Shown here: piece by piece, positions 1-8,523 of the stretch | How positions within the stretch are numbered: position 1 is the stretch's first letter | How the letters are laid out: each line of letters starts with the position of its first letter | Assembly (NCBI RefSeq): GCF_036880985.1 | Contig: NZ_JBAJNO010000009.1 | Coordinates: forward strand, 1,054,001 to 1,118,000 | DNA length: 64,000 nucleotides | Direction: 5' to 3' | Source of the DNA: Limibacter armeniacum | Lineage (GTDB): Bacteria; Bacteroidota; Bacteroidia; Cytophagales; Flammeovirgaceae | Program-made: the position numbers and the translations under genes | The notes under the pieces: model-generated | Seen by the model: only the letters and a program-made list of their open reading frames with translations | The model's database searches: none | What the model was told of the DNA's origin: nothing

Positions 1-297
1 GAACATGCATACGAGGTATTCACAAAGGATATCAATACAGAGGGGGTAGAGCTTGTTGTAGAAATGGAGCTTTTGGACGAAGGACAAGAAACTTCGGATA
101 AACTATGCAACATGGCTCTCAAGCATCCTGAAAGCATCATGATCATGGGCTCACAAGGACGCACCAAAGCTGCTGCTTTCTTCTTTGGTAGTAATGCTGA
201 CAGAATTCTGAGACATGAAGAAATCAGTTTACCAACTTTTGTGGTAAAAGACCCTTCAAACCAGATTGACTTCTTTGAAGCTATCCAACAGCTATAA
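1..297 (+). CDS. Universal stress protein (UspA family), 3' end only
   Basis: The reading frame is open from the first base of the window and ends at a stop at 295-297, so only about 98 C-terminal residues are present and the true start lies to the left. The tail contains the Usp ATP-binding signature G-x2-G-x9-G-S (GSQGR followed nine residues later by GS), then the hydrophobic TFVV strand that normally closes the Usp fold. Usp proteins are cytoplasmic nucleotide-binding stress proteins; the ligand cannot be told from this fragment. A terminator hairpin follows directly, so it is the last gene of its unit. Confidence 0.8.
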   Translation, partial: EHAYEVFTKDINTEGVELVVEMELLDEGQETSDKLCNMALKHPESIMIMGSQGRTKAAAFFFGSNADRILRHEEISLPTFVVKDPSNQIDFFEAIQQL

Positions 298-328
298 TTT
301 TATAGAATAGCGTCCTAATGATACAATG

Positions 329-366
329 CAAATCCTTCTATATTTATTGATAGAAGGATTTTTTTG
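329..366 (+). terminator. Intrinsic terminator after the Usp gene
   Basis: Perfect 11-bp inverted repeat (331-341 and 350-360) around an 8-nt loop, followed by a run of T. Confidence 0.8.
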
Positions 367-515
367 TAAAATGTTGCCGATAGATGAAAAAAGTCATTTA
401 AAAGAAGGACATAAATTCATTTATATTCCTTCTCTCTACTTTTCCTTTGCAAACCTAAAGCAAGAAAATGACTTCAGTTACAAGTTGCAGCGGGAAAATT
501 AATCATAACTAAGGT

Positions 516-2138
516 ATGGAATCACTTCTAAGTTTTTTAAGTATTGACTACGTTGCCCTTTTTCTTATTATCGGAGTGGGTATCCTATTAGGAAATCTAG
601 AGTTTAAAGGAATTTCATTCGGATCCTCAGCCGTAATTTTTGTGGCAATGTTTTATGGCTATTACCTGAATGCACATGGCGTGGATTCATTTGAAATGCC
701 AACCATCATCAATAAGATTGGACTTGTACTTTTCATCTTCACGATTGGTATGCAAGCAGGGCCATCTTTCTTTGAGACATTCAAGTCACAAGGAGCTAAA
801 CTTATCGTTTTGGCTGTATTGGCTGTTGTTACCGGGTCGGTTTGTACTTACATCCTATCCATTGCTTTTGATGTAGACTTCAAAATCTCTGTAGGGCTTT
901 TGACAGGTGCATTGACCAGTACACCAGGTCTTGCAGCTGCTATTGATGCTTCCAAATCTCCATTAGCTTCTATTGGATATGGTATCGCCTATCCTTTTGG
1001 CGTAGTTGGAGTAATTCTTTTCGTCAAGTTTATCCCAAAAGTATTTGGTGTTAAGATTGCCGCTGCCGAAAAGGAATACGCTGAAAGCTCATCCACCAAT
1101 ATTCCTCCTGTTATCAACAAAAATTTTATCATTACAAATGCCAATGTAGATGGTAAAACCTTGAAGGAAATGGATGTTCGCTTTATGACTAAAGCCAATA
1201 TTTCCAGAATTATGCGACCTGATCAAGAATCCATTCCTCCTACAGCCGAAACCAAGCTTCACTTAGGAGATCTTGTAAAGGCTGTTGGTACAGAAGAAGC
1301 GCTCAAGAAGGTAGAAATCCTGTTAGGTCATACTACAGAGCAGGAAATACCTAGAAGTGGGCAACATGAAATTAGGTGGTATGTTGTCTCTCGCAGGGAT
1401 ATTGTCAGCAAATCACTTGGTGAATTAGACCTGATCAATAACTACTTTGCAACAGTGACACGTGTTCGACGTGCCGGTGTGGATCTTCCTGCAAGACCCG
1501 CTGTAAAACTGCGTTTTGGTGATAAGCTATTAATTTCATCCACAAAAGGTAACGTCGGAGGGCTTTCTGAGCTATTTGGTGACAGTCTTAAGACCGTAGA
1601 AACGACCAGCTTTTTGCCGGTTGCCCTTGGTATTGTGATTGGAGTATTGGTTGGAAAAGTTGCCATTCCAGTTCCAGGCGGGACTACCTTCTCACTAGGT
1701 TTGACAGGTGGTGTCCTGATGGCTGCACTTATACTCAGCAGACTTGGCAAAACAGGACCGATCATTTGGAACTTGCCTGGTTCAGGAAACCAGTTGCTTC
1801 GTCAGTTTGGACTATTGCTGTTCCTGACGCCTGTTGGACTAGGAGCCGGCACAAAAATAGTAGCTACCGTTCAAGAATATGGGCTCTCCTTATTTGGGAT
1901 TGGTGCCTTGATTACCCTAATTCCAATGATTGTTGTCGTAATTGTAGGAAGGCTGTTCCTGAAAGTCAATTTCCTTTCAATTCTTGGTGCACTTACGGGT
2001 GGTATGACCAGTACACCTGGCTTAAGTGCTGTTGACTCCATGACAGAAAGCGAAGCGCCTCAAGTAGCCTATGCTGCTGTCTATTCTTTTGCACTAGTAG
2101 CCATTATTATTTGTGCCCAAGTAATTGCCAGTCTTTAG
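516..2138 (+). CDS. AspT/YidE-type transporter with two RCK_C domains
   Basis: The 540-residue protein has the layout of the aspartate-alanine exchanger (AAE, AspT/YidE/YbjL) family. A first membrane half (about residues 10-180) is followed by two cytoplasmic TrkA-C/RCK_C domains (about 200-275 and 285-360) and a second membrane half (about 365-540). The halves are an internal duplication: TGALTSTPGLAAA in the first is echoed by TGGMTSTPGLSAV in the second, the family signature around the substrate site. It probably exchanges or exports a carboxylate or amino acid across the inner membrane; the substrate cannot be read from sequence. It stands alone between terminators. The family assignment is secure, the substrate is not. 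Confidence 0.85.
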   Translation: MESLLSFLSIDYVALFLIIGVGILLGNLEFKGISFGSSAVIFVAMFYGYYLNAHGVDSFEMPTIINKIGLVLFIFTIGMQAGPSFFETFKSQGAKLIVLAVLAVVTGSVCTYILSIAFDVDFKISVGLLTGALTSTPGLAAAIDASKSPLASIGYGIAYPFGVVGVILFVKFIPKVFGVKIAAAEKEYAESSSTNIPPVINKNFIITNANVDGKTLKEMDVRFMTKANISRIMRPDQESIPPTAETKLHLGDLVKAVGTEEALKKVEILLGHTTEQEIPRSGQHEIRWYVVSRRDIVSKSLGELDLINNYFATVTRVRRAGVDLPARPAVKLRFGDKLLISSTKGNVGGLSELFGDSLKTVETTSFLPVALGIVIGVLVGKVAIPVPGGTTFSLGLTGGVLMAALILSRLGKTGPIIWNLPGSGNQLLRQFGLLLFLTPVGLGAGTKIVATVQEYGLSLFGIGALITLIPMIVVVIVGRLFLKVNFLSILGALTGGMTSTPGLSAVDSMTESEAPQVAYAAVYSFALVAIIICAQVIASL

Positions 2139-2159
2139 AAAAAAACAGACTCTAAATTA

Positions 2160-2189
2160 AGAAGCCGACCTTTTTTGGTCGGCTTTTAT
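2160..2189 (+). terminator. Intrinsic terminator after the AspT-type transporter
   Basis: GC-rich 9-bp stem (2162-2170 with 2177-2185), a T-rich loop and a short T tract. Confidence 0.8.
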
Positions 2190-2234
2190 CATTTACAGCA
2201 CAAGAAGAATATCGAAAGTTGAAATACTTTTTCG

Positions 2235-2242
2235 TAGCTTTG
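2235..2242 (+). promoter_or_regulatory. Possible Bacteroidota -7 box (TAGCTTTG)
   Basis: It matches the TAnnTTTG consensus and lies about 80 bp upstream of the aminotransferase start, just after the previous terminator. No well-spaced TTTG -33 element is visible, so the call is tentative. Confidence 0.35.
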
Positions 2243-2321
2243 AAGCTTACGCTAAAATAAGATTAATCACTCATTTTTCACTTTACTGTCAGGCCCTCCT
2301 GACAAACAAACACCTACAATA

Positions 2322-3410
2322 ATGACGAGCAGAAAATACTTTCTGACACCAGGGCCTAGCGAACTTTACTTTACAGTTCCTGACCATATGCAAGCCGCTA
2401 TGCGAGATGGAATAGGCTCTATTTCTCACAGAAGCAGTCAGTTTCAAGAGATTTTCTCCCACACAGTCAATCAACTGAAACAACTCCTGAATGTACCCGA
2501 AAATTTCCAAATTGCTTTTACAGGTTCTGCTACTGAGGTTTGGCAGCTACTAATCCAAAACTGTACAGCTTCCCAAACTTACCATTTGGTAAATGGATCA
2601 TTCTCTTCAAGGTTTTATGAATTTTCATCCCAACTGGGCAGAAATGCAATTAAACATGAAGTCCCTTTTGGAGAGGGGTTTGACATTAACGCTGTAGACG
2701 TTCCGGAAGGAACTGAAATGATCTGCGTAACACAAAATGAAACTAGCTCAGGTGTAATGCTTCCTGTTGAGGACATTTATACGCTTCGTGAAAAGTACCC
2801 TGAAATGTTGATTTCTGTGGATGCAGTATCATCAGTACCATATCTTGACATTGACTTCAGTAAGATAGACTCCCTGTTCTTTTCGGTACAAAAAGGGATG
2901 GGACTACCTGCCGGACTAGGAGTTTGGATCTTCAATGAAAGGTGCATTGAGCGTTGCAAGCAACTGACAGACGCAGGAAAAGTAATTGGTGCTTACCACA
3001 ACATCCCTGAGCTTGTAAAGAACTCAGAAAAAAGTCAGACACAAGCTACACCAAACGTAATCGGCATCTATATACTTGGAAAAGTAGCAGAAGATATGCT
3101 AAGAAAAGGTTTAGAGACAATCAGACAAGAAACTGCTTACAAGGCATCTACATTGTATGGTCTTTTGGAAAATCATCCAAAATTTAAACCTTTTGTGGTA
3201 AACCCTGCTCACAGATCCAAAACTGTGATTGTTGCAGATTTGTTGGAAGGACTGACGTCTGATAAAGTAATCAACGCCATGGCTGAGCATGGACTAGAAA
3301 TCGGAAAAGGATACGGTCAGCATAAAGCCACTCAGGTTAGAATTGCCAACTTCCCGACAAGTTCCAAGGAGATTATATTCAAATTGGCTGACTTGCTGGA
3401 AAAGCTTTAA
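2322..3410 (+). CDS. Class V PLP-dependent aminotransferase (SerC/AGAT-like)
   Basis: The 362-residue protein is a fold-type I, class V aminotransferase. It opens with the LTPGPSELY segment shared by phosphoserine and alanine-glyoxylate aminotransferases, has the Asp of SVDAVSS that contacts the pyridine nitrogen, and carries the Schiff-base lysine in SVQKGMGLPAG (Lys191). SerC, which converts 3-phosphohydroxypyruvate to phosphoserine, is a plausible role, but the N-terminus resembles the wider aminotransferase group more than classical SerC and no serA is adjacent. The exact substrate is therefore open. It is monocistronic, bounded by terminators on both sides. Confidence 0.8.
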   Translation: MTSRKYFLTPGPSELYFTVPDHMQAAMRDGIGSISHRSSQFQEIFSHTVNQLKQLLNVPENFQIAFTGSATEVWQLLIQNCTASQTYHLVNGSFSSRFYEFSSQLGRNAIKHEVPFGEGFDINAVDVPEGTEMICVTQNETSSGVMLPVEDIYTLREKYPEMLISVDAVSSVPYLDIDFSKIDSLFFSVQKGMGLPAGLGVWIFNERCIERCKQLTDAGKVIGAYHNIPELVKNSEKSQTQATPNVIGIYILGKVAEDMLRKGLETIRQETAYKASTLYGLLENHPKFKPFVVNPAHRSKTVIVADLLEGLTSDKVINAMAEHGLEIGKGYGQHKATQVRIANFPTSSKEIIFKLADLLEKL

Positions 3411-3412
3411 AT

Positions 3413-3456
3413 AAAAAAGCATGGGCATTATTATATAAATGCCCATGCTTCTCTAT
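3413..3456. terminator. Bidirectional terminator between convergent genes
   Basis: Perfect 12-bp inverted repeat (3417-3428 and 3439-3450). An A run on the left serves the minus-strand gene; a T-rich tail on the right serves the aminotransferase. Confidence 0.8.
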
Positions 3457-3473
3457 TCACTTGTTGAATGCCT

Positions 3474-4010
3474 TTAGCTCTTATGAGAGTCTTCTTCTTC
3501 ACTGCTTGTTTTGGTTTCCTCCTCTGATGGTGCCGTTACGCCTCCTTCAATTATAACTCCCTTCGCTACAAAAACGATTTTTTCCTGAGGCTCTGTAATT
3601 GCATTGATTTCATCTTCAGATTTACCTGCATCTTCTGCATAGTGTCTCAAAACATCTACAGATACTACCTCTTTCTTTACAACACCTTCTACTGTAGCTG
3701 TTCCTGACTCTAACCCTTTTGGCACAAAGAAACCATAGTCCTTGAACTTTACCATCATCTCATGAGAGTTATCAAGTTTCAGCTTCATCCAACAGCCCTT
3801 CACTTCACATGATGAAGTTACTTCCCCTGTCACCTTTACGGCAGCCAAAGAGTCAGCCTGCTCCAACTGTCTTATAAGTGCAGTCCCACTAATACTATTC
3901 AATGTTGTTATCTTTTCACCATAATGCTTTAAGTCTCCATGTGGTTGCTGTGGTGAGCTACAGCCCAAAAACAAAGCTGTTGCGATAATAATCAGAAGTT
4001 TCTTTTTCAT
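3474..4010 (-). CDS. DUF4920 lipoprotein
   Basis: The 178-residue protein begins with a lipoprotein signal peptide (MKKKLLIIIATALFLGC; lipobox L-G-C, lipidated Cys17). A domain matching DUF4920 follows, with the conserved CEVKGCWMKL segment whose two cysteines are typical of the family. That is a small beta-barrel, OB-like periplasmic domain; its role is unknown, though the cysteine pair might bind metal or haem (inference). The last 30 residues are a Glu/Ser-rich tail. About 250 bp with a terminator separate it from secG, so it probably has its own promoter. Confidence 0.75.
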   Translation of the reverse strand: MKKKLLIIIATALFLGCSSPQQPHGDLKHYGEKITTLNSISGTALIRQLEQADSLAAVKVTGEVTSSCEVKGCWMKLKLDNSHEMMVKFKDYGFFVPKGLESGTATVEGVVKKEVVSVDVLRHYAEDAGKSEDEINAITEPQEKIVFVAKGVIIEGGVTAPSEEETKTSSEEEDSHKS

Positions 4011-4178
4011 GTTTTGGTGAATTCAGGTCTCTTAAGTTTTAGCTAAAAATAAAGCCTTTAGCCTCATATACCCAATAAAGTCTGACTGATACTTTAAAAA
4101 GTACCTTGTACTATAGTAATATCATCATAAATCTCTTAGTAAGTCAACCTTATTGATATGTGTTTTCAACTTGTTCAA

Positions 4179-4216
4179 TAAAAAAGGTTCATACATTTAT
4201 ATCATGCATGAACCTC
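4179..4216 (-). terminator. Terminator downstream of secG
   Basis: On the minus strand an 8-bp stem (4185-4192 with 4208-4215) is followed by six U residues. It lies about 45 bp past the secG stop. Confidence 0.7.
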
Positions 4217-4261
4217 TTAACATCCGCCTGTAGACGAATTTATATTTCTTCGAAATGACGC

Positions 4262-4591
4262 TTATTGAGCGCTATCAGCTTCTACAGCCTCAAGCTCAGG
4301 AGCAGCAACTGGTGCTACATCACTAGCGCTTTCGATTGTCGGTGATACTGGTCCTTCAGTTGCAACTTCAGTTCCACTAAACAAGTTGACACCAATACTC
4401 AAAACGAACATAGTTGCCGCCAAAATCCAAGTAGCTTTTTCAATCCAGTCTGTGGTTCTTCTTGCTCCCATCAATTGACTTGCGCTACTCACGTTTCCTG
4501 TCAGTCCCCCTCCTTTTGAATCCTGGGCCAATACCAGCAGTATCAGAAGTACTGCCACGATCATAATTACTACAATGAAAAAAGTTACCAT
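4262..4591 (-). CDS. secG: Preprotein translocase subunit SecG
   Basis: The 109-residue protein has the SecG layout: an N-terminal hydrophobic helix (about residues 2-21), the LAQDSKGGGLTG loop typical of the family, and a second helix (about 52-70). SecG is the auxiliary subunit of the inner-membrane SecYEG channel. The C-terminal 35 residues are an acidic Ala/Pro/Glu-rich tail of the kind common in Bacteroidota SecG. It starts 12 bp after the TPR/repeat gene and is probably cotranscribed with it. A terminator lies downstream. Confidence 0.9.
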   Translation of the reverse strand: MVTFFIVVIMIVAVLLILLVLAQDSKGGGLTGNVSSASQLMGARRTTDWIEKATWILAATMFVLSIGVNLFSGTEVATEGPVSPTIESASDVAPVAAPELEAVEADSAQ

Positions 4592-4603
4592 TATTTTTCG
4601 GTC

Positions 4604-6235
4604 TTAATATTGATTTTTATCTAATAGTTCTATGCGAGACGCAAAATAAGACTTTTTATTTGGATTTTTCAACATCAGAGTCTTATAAATCTTAATAGCT
4701 TCCTGTGTCTTCCCTTGCTTCACCAAGAACTTGGCATAATTTTCAGCCAAAGGGCCGCTAAGCTCAGTTGCCTCCGTTGAAAGGTCTTCTTGTACCAGCT
4801 CTGGCTCTGTCTTTGCCGATGAAATTCTAGGTGATTTTGATATAAACTTTTCAATTACCTGCTGCTGATAATCTTTATCTAAAAGGCTCTTTCCTCCTAC
4901 TTTCTTGAAAAGACTAAACGAGGAAGGAGAAATCAATTCAGACTGAGACAAAGCTGCAATACTTTTACGTGATACCTCCGAAGACAATGTTGCTCTTTTA
5001 GCTAATTCACCATAAAAAGGAAGTGATTCAGGTGGCACTACCCAAGGTTTATCTTCTCCAGGTTTTAAAACCTTCTTTGGAGTATTATCCCTCAACAATG
5101 CCAACTCTGCAGCAAACTCTGTATCCTCCTCCTCAGAAGAGTGGTCAAGTTTGTTTATTTCTTCCCTTGTTCTAGTAAAACGTTGGAATCTTGCCAACAG
5201 CTCTTCGTCTGTCGGAATAGTATCCTCAACCTTTTTAGCCTGTTGAGTTGACTGAACTGGTGCTTCTACTTTAGGCTCTGGTTTTACTTCTGGAACAGAA
5301 GTACGCTCCTCATCTTGCTCCTTACCTAATGGCTCGAACTTTGGCCAATTAAACTCTTCATCTTCAGTGATGTCTGACGCTTTCGTTGCCTCTGCTTCTA
5401 ACTCAGATGACTTTTCAGATTCCTTTTCTAATGGCTCAAAGGTTGGCCAGTTAAACTCATGGTCTGCTGCAGATTCCGGTTCCTTCGTTACCTCTTCTTC
5501 TAACTCAGAAGACTTTTCTGACTCCTTTTCTAATGGCTCAAAAGTCGGCCAGTTAAACTCATGGTCTTCTGTAGATTCTGGTTCCTTTGTTGCCTCTACT
5601 TCTAACTCAGTAGACTTTTCTGACTCCTTTTCTAATGGTTCAAAAGTCGGCCAGTTAAACTCATGGTCTTCTGAAGGTTCCGATTCCTTTGTTTCCTCTA
5701 CTGCTACCTCTGGTAACTTTTCTGACTCCTTTTCTAATGGTTCAAAAGTCGGCCAGTTAAACTCATGGTCTTCTGAAGGTTCCGATTCCTTTGTTTCCTC
5801 TACTGCTACCTCTGGTAACTTTTCTGACTCCTTTTCTAATGGTTCAAAAGTCGGCCAGTTAAACTCATGGTCTTCTGATCTATCAGTTTGAGGTTGTGGA
5901 GTAGAGACAACGTTAGCAGCTGCTGATTTTGCACTAGAAAGTTTTTCAAATGCATTTAGATCATGTTCGTAAGAAATGCTGAGTTTTGCAGCACTAGGAA
6001 GGTTTATATTAGCATCAAACTCACTGTTCATGATGCTCTTCAAGATACGTCTGTTTTGCGTATACGCAGCAGCAGTTTTCACCTCTTCAGACAAGCCTCC
6101 GGTTGCTTTAGCTAATAATACTCTAGCTGCCTGAAAAAATGGAAACCTTTCCGCTATCGCCCTCAAAACAGCCTCATCTGATGAGGTTATCAGGTTAGGG
6201 TTGCTTGCAAGTTGTATGAATTTATTTTTGTCCAC
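4604..6235 (-). CDS. Repeat-containing protein with C-terminal TPR, secG operon
   Basis: This 543-residue protein has no signal peptide and is probably cytoplasmic. It has three parts: a helical N-terminal domain (1-110), a central array of five 34-residue units plus a degenerate sixth (about 120-310) built on DHEFNWPTFEPLEKESEK, and a C-terminal region (about 340-543) ending in a TPR-like hairpin (AENYAKFLVKQGKTQEAIKIY). The central part is highly acidic and presumably disordered. The gene sits between lptE and secG, a place where other Bacteroidota also carry a poorly conserved TPR gene. Function is unknown; the context suggests envelope biogenesis or secretion. Confidence 0.75.
   Translation of the reverse strand: MDKNKFIQLASNPNLITSSDEAVLRAIAERFPFFQAARVLLAKATGGLSEEVKTAAAYTQNRRILKSIMNSEFDANINLPSAAKLSISYEHDLNAFEKLSSAKSAAANVVSTPQPQTDRSEDHEFNWPTFEPLEKESEKLPEVAVEETKESEPSEDHEFNWPTFEPLEKESEKLPEVAVEETKESEPSEDHEFNWPTFEPLEKESEKSTELEVEATKEPESTEDHEFNWPTFEPLEKESEKSSELEEEVTKEPESAADHEFNWPTFEPLEKESEKSSELEAEATKASDITEDEEFNWPKFEPLGKEQDEERTSVPEVKPEPKVEAPVQSTQQAKKVEDTIPTDEELLARFQRFTRTREEINKLDHSSEEEDTEFAAELALLRDNTPKKVLKPGEDKPWVVPPESLPFYGELAKRATLSSEVSRKSIAALSQSELISPSSFSLFKKVGGKSLLDKDYQQQVIEKFISKSPRISSAKTEPELVQEDLSTEATELSGPLAENYAKFLVKQGKTQEAIKIYKTLMLKNPNKKSYFASRIELLDKNQY
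5306..5878 (-). repeat. Tandem array of 102-bp coding repeats
   Basis: There are five 102-bp units and a shortened sixth inside the gene at 4604-6235. The two units nearest the 5' end of the gene (5777-5878 and 5675-5776) read as identical over all 102 bases, whereas the others differ mainly in their last third. The motif core FNWPTFEPLEKESEK is constant in units 1-5 and degenerate in unit 6 (FNWPKFEPLGKEQDE). Confidence 0.9.
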
Positions 6236-6603
6236 TGTAATTGTAGTTCTTTAGCATTTAGTTTTAGCAGCTTATTTGTTAAGGTGTTTATCAAATTGGA
6301 CCATATATATAATGGTCAAGATAGTCGGTCACAATGAATGCTTTTGGCTTCAGCCTTAAAATCAGTAAAACTGTTTAAAAGATTAATGCAAACTAATAAA
6401 GGGAAAGTTAATAAACCAACACTTATCAAGGCATTTTGTAGGTATTTGTTAATGCCCTATTATAAACAAACAAGACTGTTTTTGTACTACTACTTCACTT
6501 AGTCCAATTGCGAGTCTTATACTCACAACGACTATGGAAGAACAAACTTGTACAAAAACAGTCTTGGGTTGATATATTTTGATTACAGTCATTCTGGTAG
6601 CTT
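6236..6603. other. Intergenic region with a large stem-loop
   Basis: These 368 bp lack an open frame. They hold the inverted-repeat element at 6471-6566, a weaker 6-bp hairpin (about 6433-6456) and presumably the promoter of the TPR-secG unit, although I cannot place a convincing -7 box. Confidence 0.5.
6471..6566 (-). repeat. 96-bp element with perfect 17-bp inverted repeats
   Basis: The arms at 6471-6487 and 6550-6566 are exact reverse complements. Between them lies a second hairpin (about 6509-6529) whose stem is 8 bp and fully paired on the minus strand when one G-U is allowed, but mismatched on the plus strand. This favours an RNA structure on the minus strand, just past the lptE stop. 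It could be a terminator, a 5'-leader structure for the TPR-secG unit, or a small palindromic element. Confidence 0.6.
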
Positions 6604-7146
6604 CTACCAATCTGCTACTGACTTATTGAAAATATCCAAAAGGATTTGTTCAAAAATCTCATCCAACGCCTCATTTTCAACATCTTGAACGTTTTGATCA
6701 GCAGGAAAGTCGTAGTAAAAAGAAAATGCTTGGTTAAAACTTTTCTCATCATCAAAGTTGTTAACAAAATTCACTTTAACCGTCACTGTCAAACGTTGCT
6801 GCTCAGCTACTTCCAAGTCGTTTGCACCAGGTGAAATAGGAGTCACTCTATATCCATTGATACTACCTTCAAATTCCAAATGTCCTTTTGTTCCACTATC
6901 AGCCATTTTCAAGGATGTATTTCTAAGGAAATAATCCTTTAGACGTTCCGTAAAGTCGATACCCATATTGGAAGGACCATCGGGAGCCTCATTGTAGAAT
7001 GTCTCCACCGAAAAGGTTTTGATTCTCGGGTCAAGGTTTACTCCTGTAAAAGTGAAGTTTACGCCAGCACAACCATGTAAAAAAGGTAAAAGGCAAATCA
7101 GCATAACTGACACCCTTCTAAAAAGTTGTTTGTTTTGTATGTTCAT
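6604..7146 (-). CDS. lptE: LptE-family lipoprotein
   Basis: The protein is about 180 residues when started at ATG 7144-7146, which gives a proper lipoprotein signal peptide (RRVSVMLICLLPFLHGC) and begins one base past the end of the sigma-54 activator. A longer in-frame start at 7221 lies inside that gene and is unlikely. The mature part, FTFTGVNLDPRIKTFSVETF onward, resembles Bacteroidota LptE, the outer-membrane lipoprotein that plugs LptD and helps insert LPS at the cell surface. Tight coupling to the activator gene implies cotranscription. Confidence 0.8.
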   Translation of the reverse strand: MNIQNKQLFRRVSVMLICLLPFLHGCAGVNFTFTGVNLDPRIKTFSVETFYNEAPDGPSNMGIDFTERLKDYFLRNTSLKMADSGTKGHLEFEGSINGYRVTPISPGANDLEVAEQQRLTVTVKVNFVNNFDDEKSFNQAFSFYYDFPADQNVQDVENEALDEIFEQILLDIFNKSVADW

Positions 7147-7147
7147 T

Positions 7148-8497
7148 CTATTCTTCGATCTCGTACTGTTTAATTTTTCTATATAATGTACGTTCAGAGA
7201 TTCCAAGGTCTCTGGCAGCATACTTTCTCTTATTGTTATTCTTTTGTAAAGCCTTAATAATCATCTCTTTTTCCTGCTTTTGCAGTGACAACGATTCTGA
7301 AGTTGGCTCTGTTACTTCTTCCACTTTTTCATACTCTATATGTTCATCTTCCTCATGATCATCCGGCACATAGAATGATGGGGGAAAATTAGACGGTGGA
7401 GTAGTTGTCGCAGGCAAATTAGGGCTTCTTGTTGCCAAGCTTGTTGAGCTTGCTTCATTTTGTGCAGCCCTTGGGTCATCATGGTTATAAGTATCAATAT
7501 TATGGAACAAGTGCCTGTTCTCTGCTATCAGTTGAGGCGCTTCCGCATTGGTTCCATCCTTAGCCAACTGAAGAACCATTTTCTTCAGGTCATTCATGTC
7601 CTTTCTCATGTCAAAAAGGACTTTATAAAGTATATCCCTTTCTGAAAAGTTACGTTCCTCTCTTTCTCCTTGTGGTACTAATGCCGGAGGGAAACTGCCT
7701 GTTTCTGGCAAATAGTGCCTCAACCGTTGAGCATCCAATTGGCGATCCATCTCCAATACTGATATCTGCTCTACAATATTTTTAAGCTGACGGATATTCC
7801 CTGGAAAACGGTAACTCATCAATACTTGCTGAGCTTCTGGAGTCAGGGTAACTGGAGTTACTTTATATTTATCGGAAAAGTCTACCGCAAATTTTCTAAA
7901 CAACAAATAGACATCATTACCACGCTCACGCAGCGGAGGCACTATAATAGGCACCGTATTAAGTCGGTAATAAAGGTCTTCTCTGAACTTACCTTTTTCT
8001 ACAGCTTCCATCAGGTTCACATTCGTAGCGGCCACCACTCTCACATCCGTTTTTAGCACTTTCGAAGAACCAACACGAATAAACTCTTTATTCTCCAATA
8101 CTCTTAATAGACGAGCTTGAGTACCTAAAGGCATTTCACCTATTTCATCCAAGAAAATGGTTCCTCCGTCTGTCACCTCAAAATACCCTTTACGCGCCTC
8201 TGTAGCACCTGTAAAAGATCCTTTTTCGTGACCAAACAACTCTGAGTCAATCGTTCCTTCAGGAATAGCTCCTGTGTTGATTGCTATAAATTTACCGTGC
8301 TTCCGGTGACTCAGATGGTGAATAATCTTAGAGAATGACTCCTTACCACTACCACTTTCACCAGTAATCAATACAGACAAATCTGTAGGCGCAACCTGTG
8401 CAGCTACTTGAATAGCGTAGTTTAACTTGGGGGAGTTACCAATTATTCCGAATCGCTGTTTGATTGATTGATTTTCTTGTACATCCATTACAGACAT
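7148..8497 (-). CDS. Sigma-54-dependent activator without sensory domain
   Basis: This 449-residue protein starts almost directly with the AAA+ sigma-54 interaction domain (about residues 17-260). It has a Walker A motif GESGSGKE (46-53), the sigma-54 contact loop GSFTGA (93-98), Walker B GGTIFLDEIG (111-120) and an arginine-finger region. A coiled-coil, then a Pro/Ser-rich linker, leads to a Fis-type helix-turn-helix at the C-terminus (RKYAARDLGISERTLYRKIK). There is no receiver, GAF or PAS domain, so control must come from expression level, partner proteins or the linker. It is the first gene of an operon with lptE. Alternative start at Met4. Confidence 0.9.
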   Translation of the reverse strand: MSVMDVQENQSIKQRFGIIGNSPKLNYAIQVAAQVAPTDLSVLITGESGSGKESFSKIIHHLSHRKHGKFIAINTGAIPEGTIDSELFGHEKGSFTGATEARKGYFEVTDGGTIFLDEIGEMPLGTQARLLRVLENKEFIRVGSSKVLKTDVRVVAATNVNLMEAVEKGKFREDLYYRLNTVPIIVPPLRERGNDVYLLFRKFAVDFSDKYKVTPVTLTPEAQQVLMSYRFPGNIRQLKNIVEQISVLEMDRQLDAQRLRHYLPETGSFPPALVPQGEREERNFSERDILYKVLFDMRKDMNDLKKMVLQLAKDGTNAEAPQLIAENRHLFHNIDTYNHDDPRAAQNEASSTSLATRSPNLPATTTPPSNFPPSFYVPDDHEEDEHIEYEKVEEVTEPTSESLSLQKQEKEMIIKALQKNNNKRKYAARDLGISERTLYRKIKQYEIEE

Positions 8498-8523
8498 CTG
8501 TTTTAACCCTTTTTTTGCTGACT

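Noticed and set aside
1442-1765. Minus-strand frame inside the AspT-type transporter
   Set aside because: Entirely within a conserved gene; low-complexity Pro/Ser/Thr translation typical of antisense frames.
5306-5878. CRISPR-like array
   Set aside because: The units are contiguous 102-bp coding repeats without unique spacers and preserve reading frame.
5367-5891. Open plus-strand frame of 174 codons opposite the repeat gene
   Set aside because: It is the antisense shadow of the 102-bp repeat array; a repeat length divisible by three keeps the opposite frame open. It has no gene-like features.
6471-6566. The inverted repeat as terminal repeats of an insertion sequence
   Set aside because: No transposase frame lies between the arms and no flanking target-site duplication is seen; an RNA structure is more likely.
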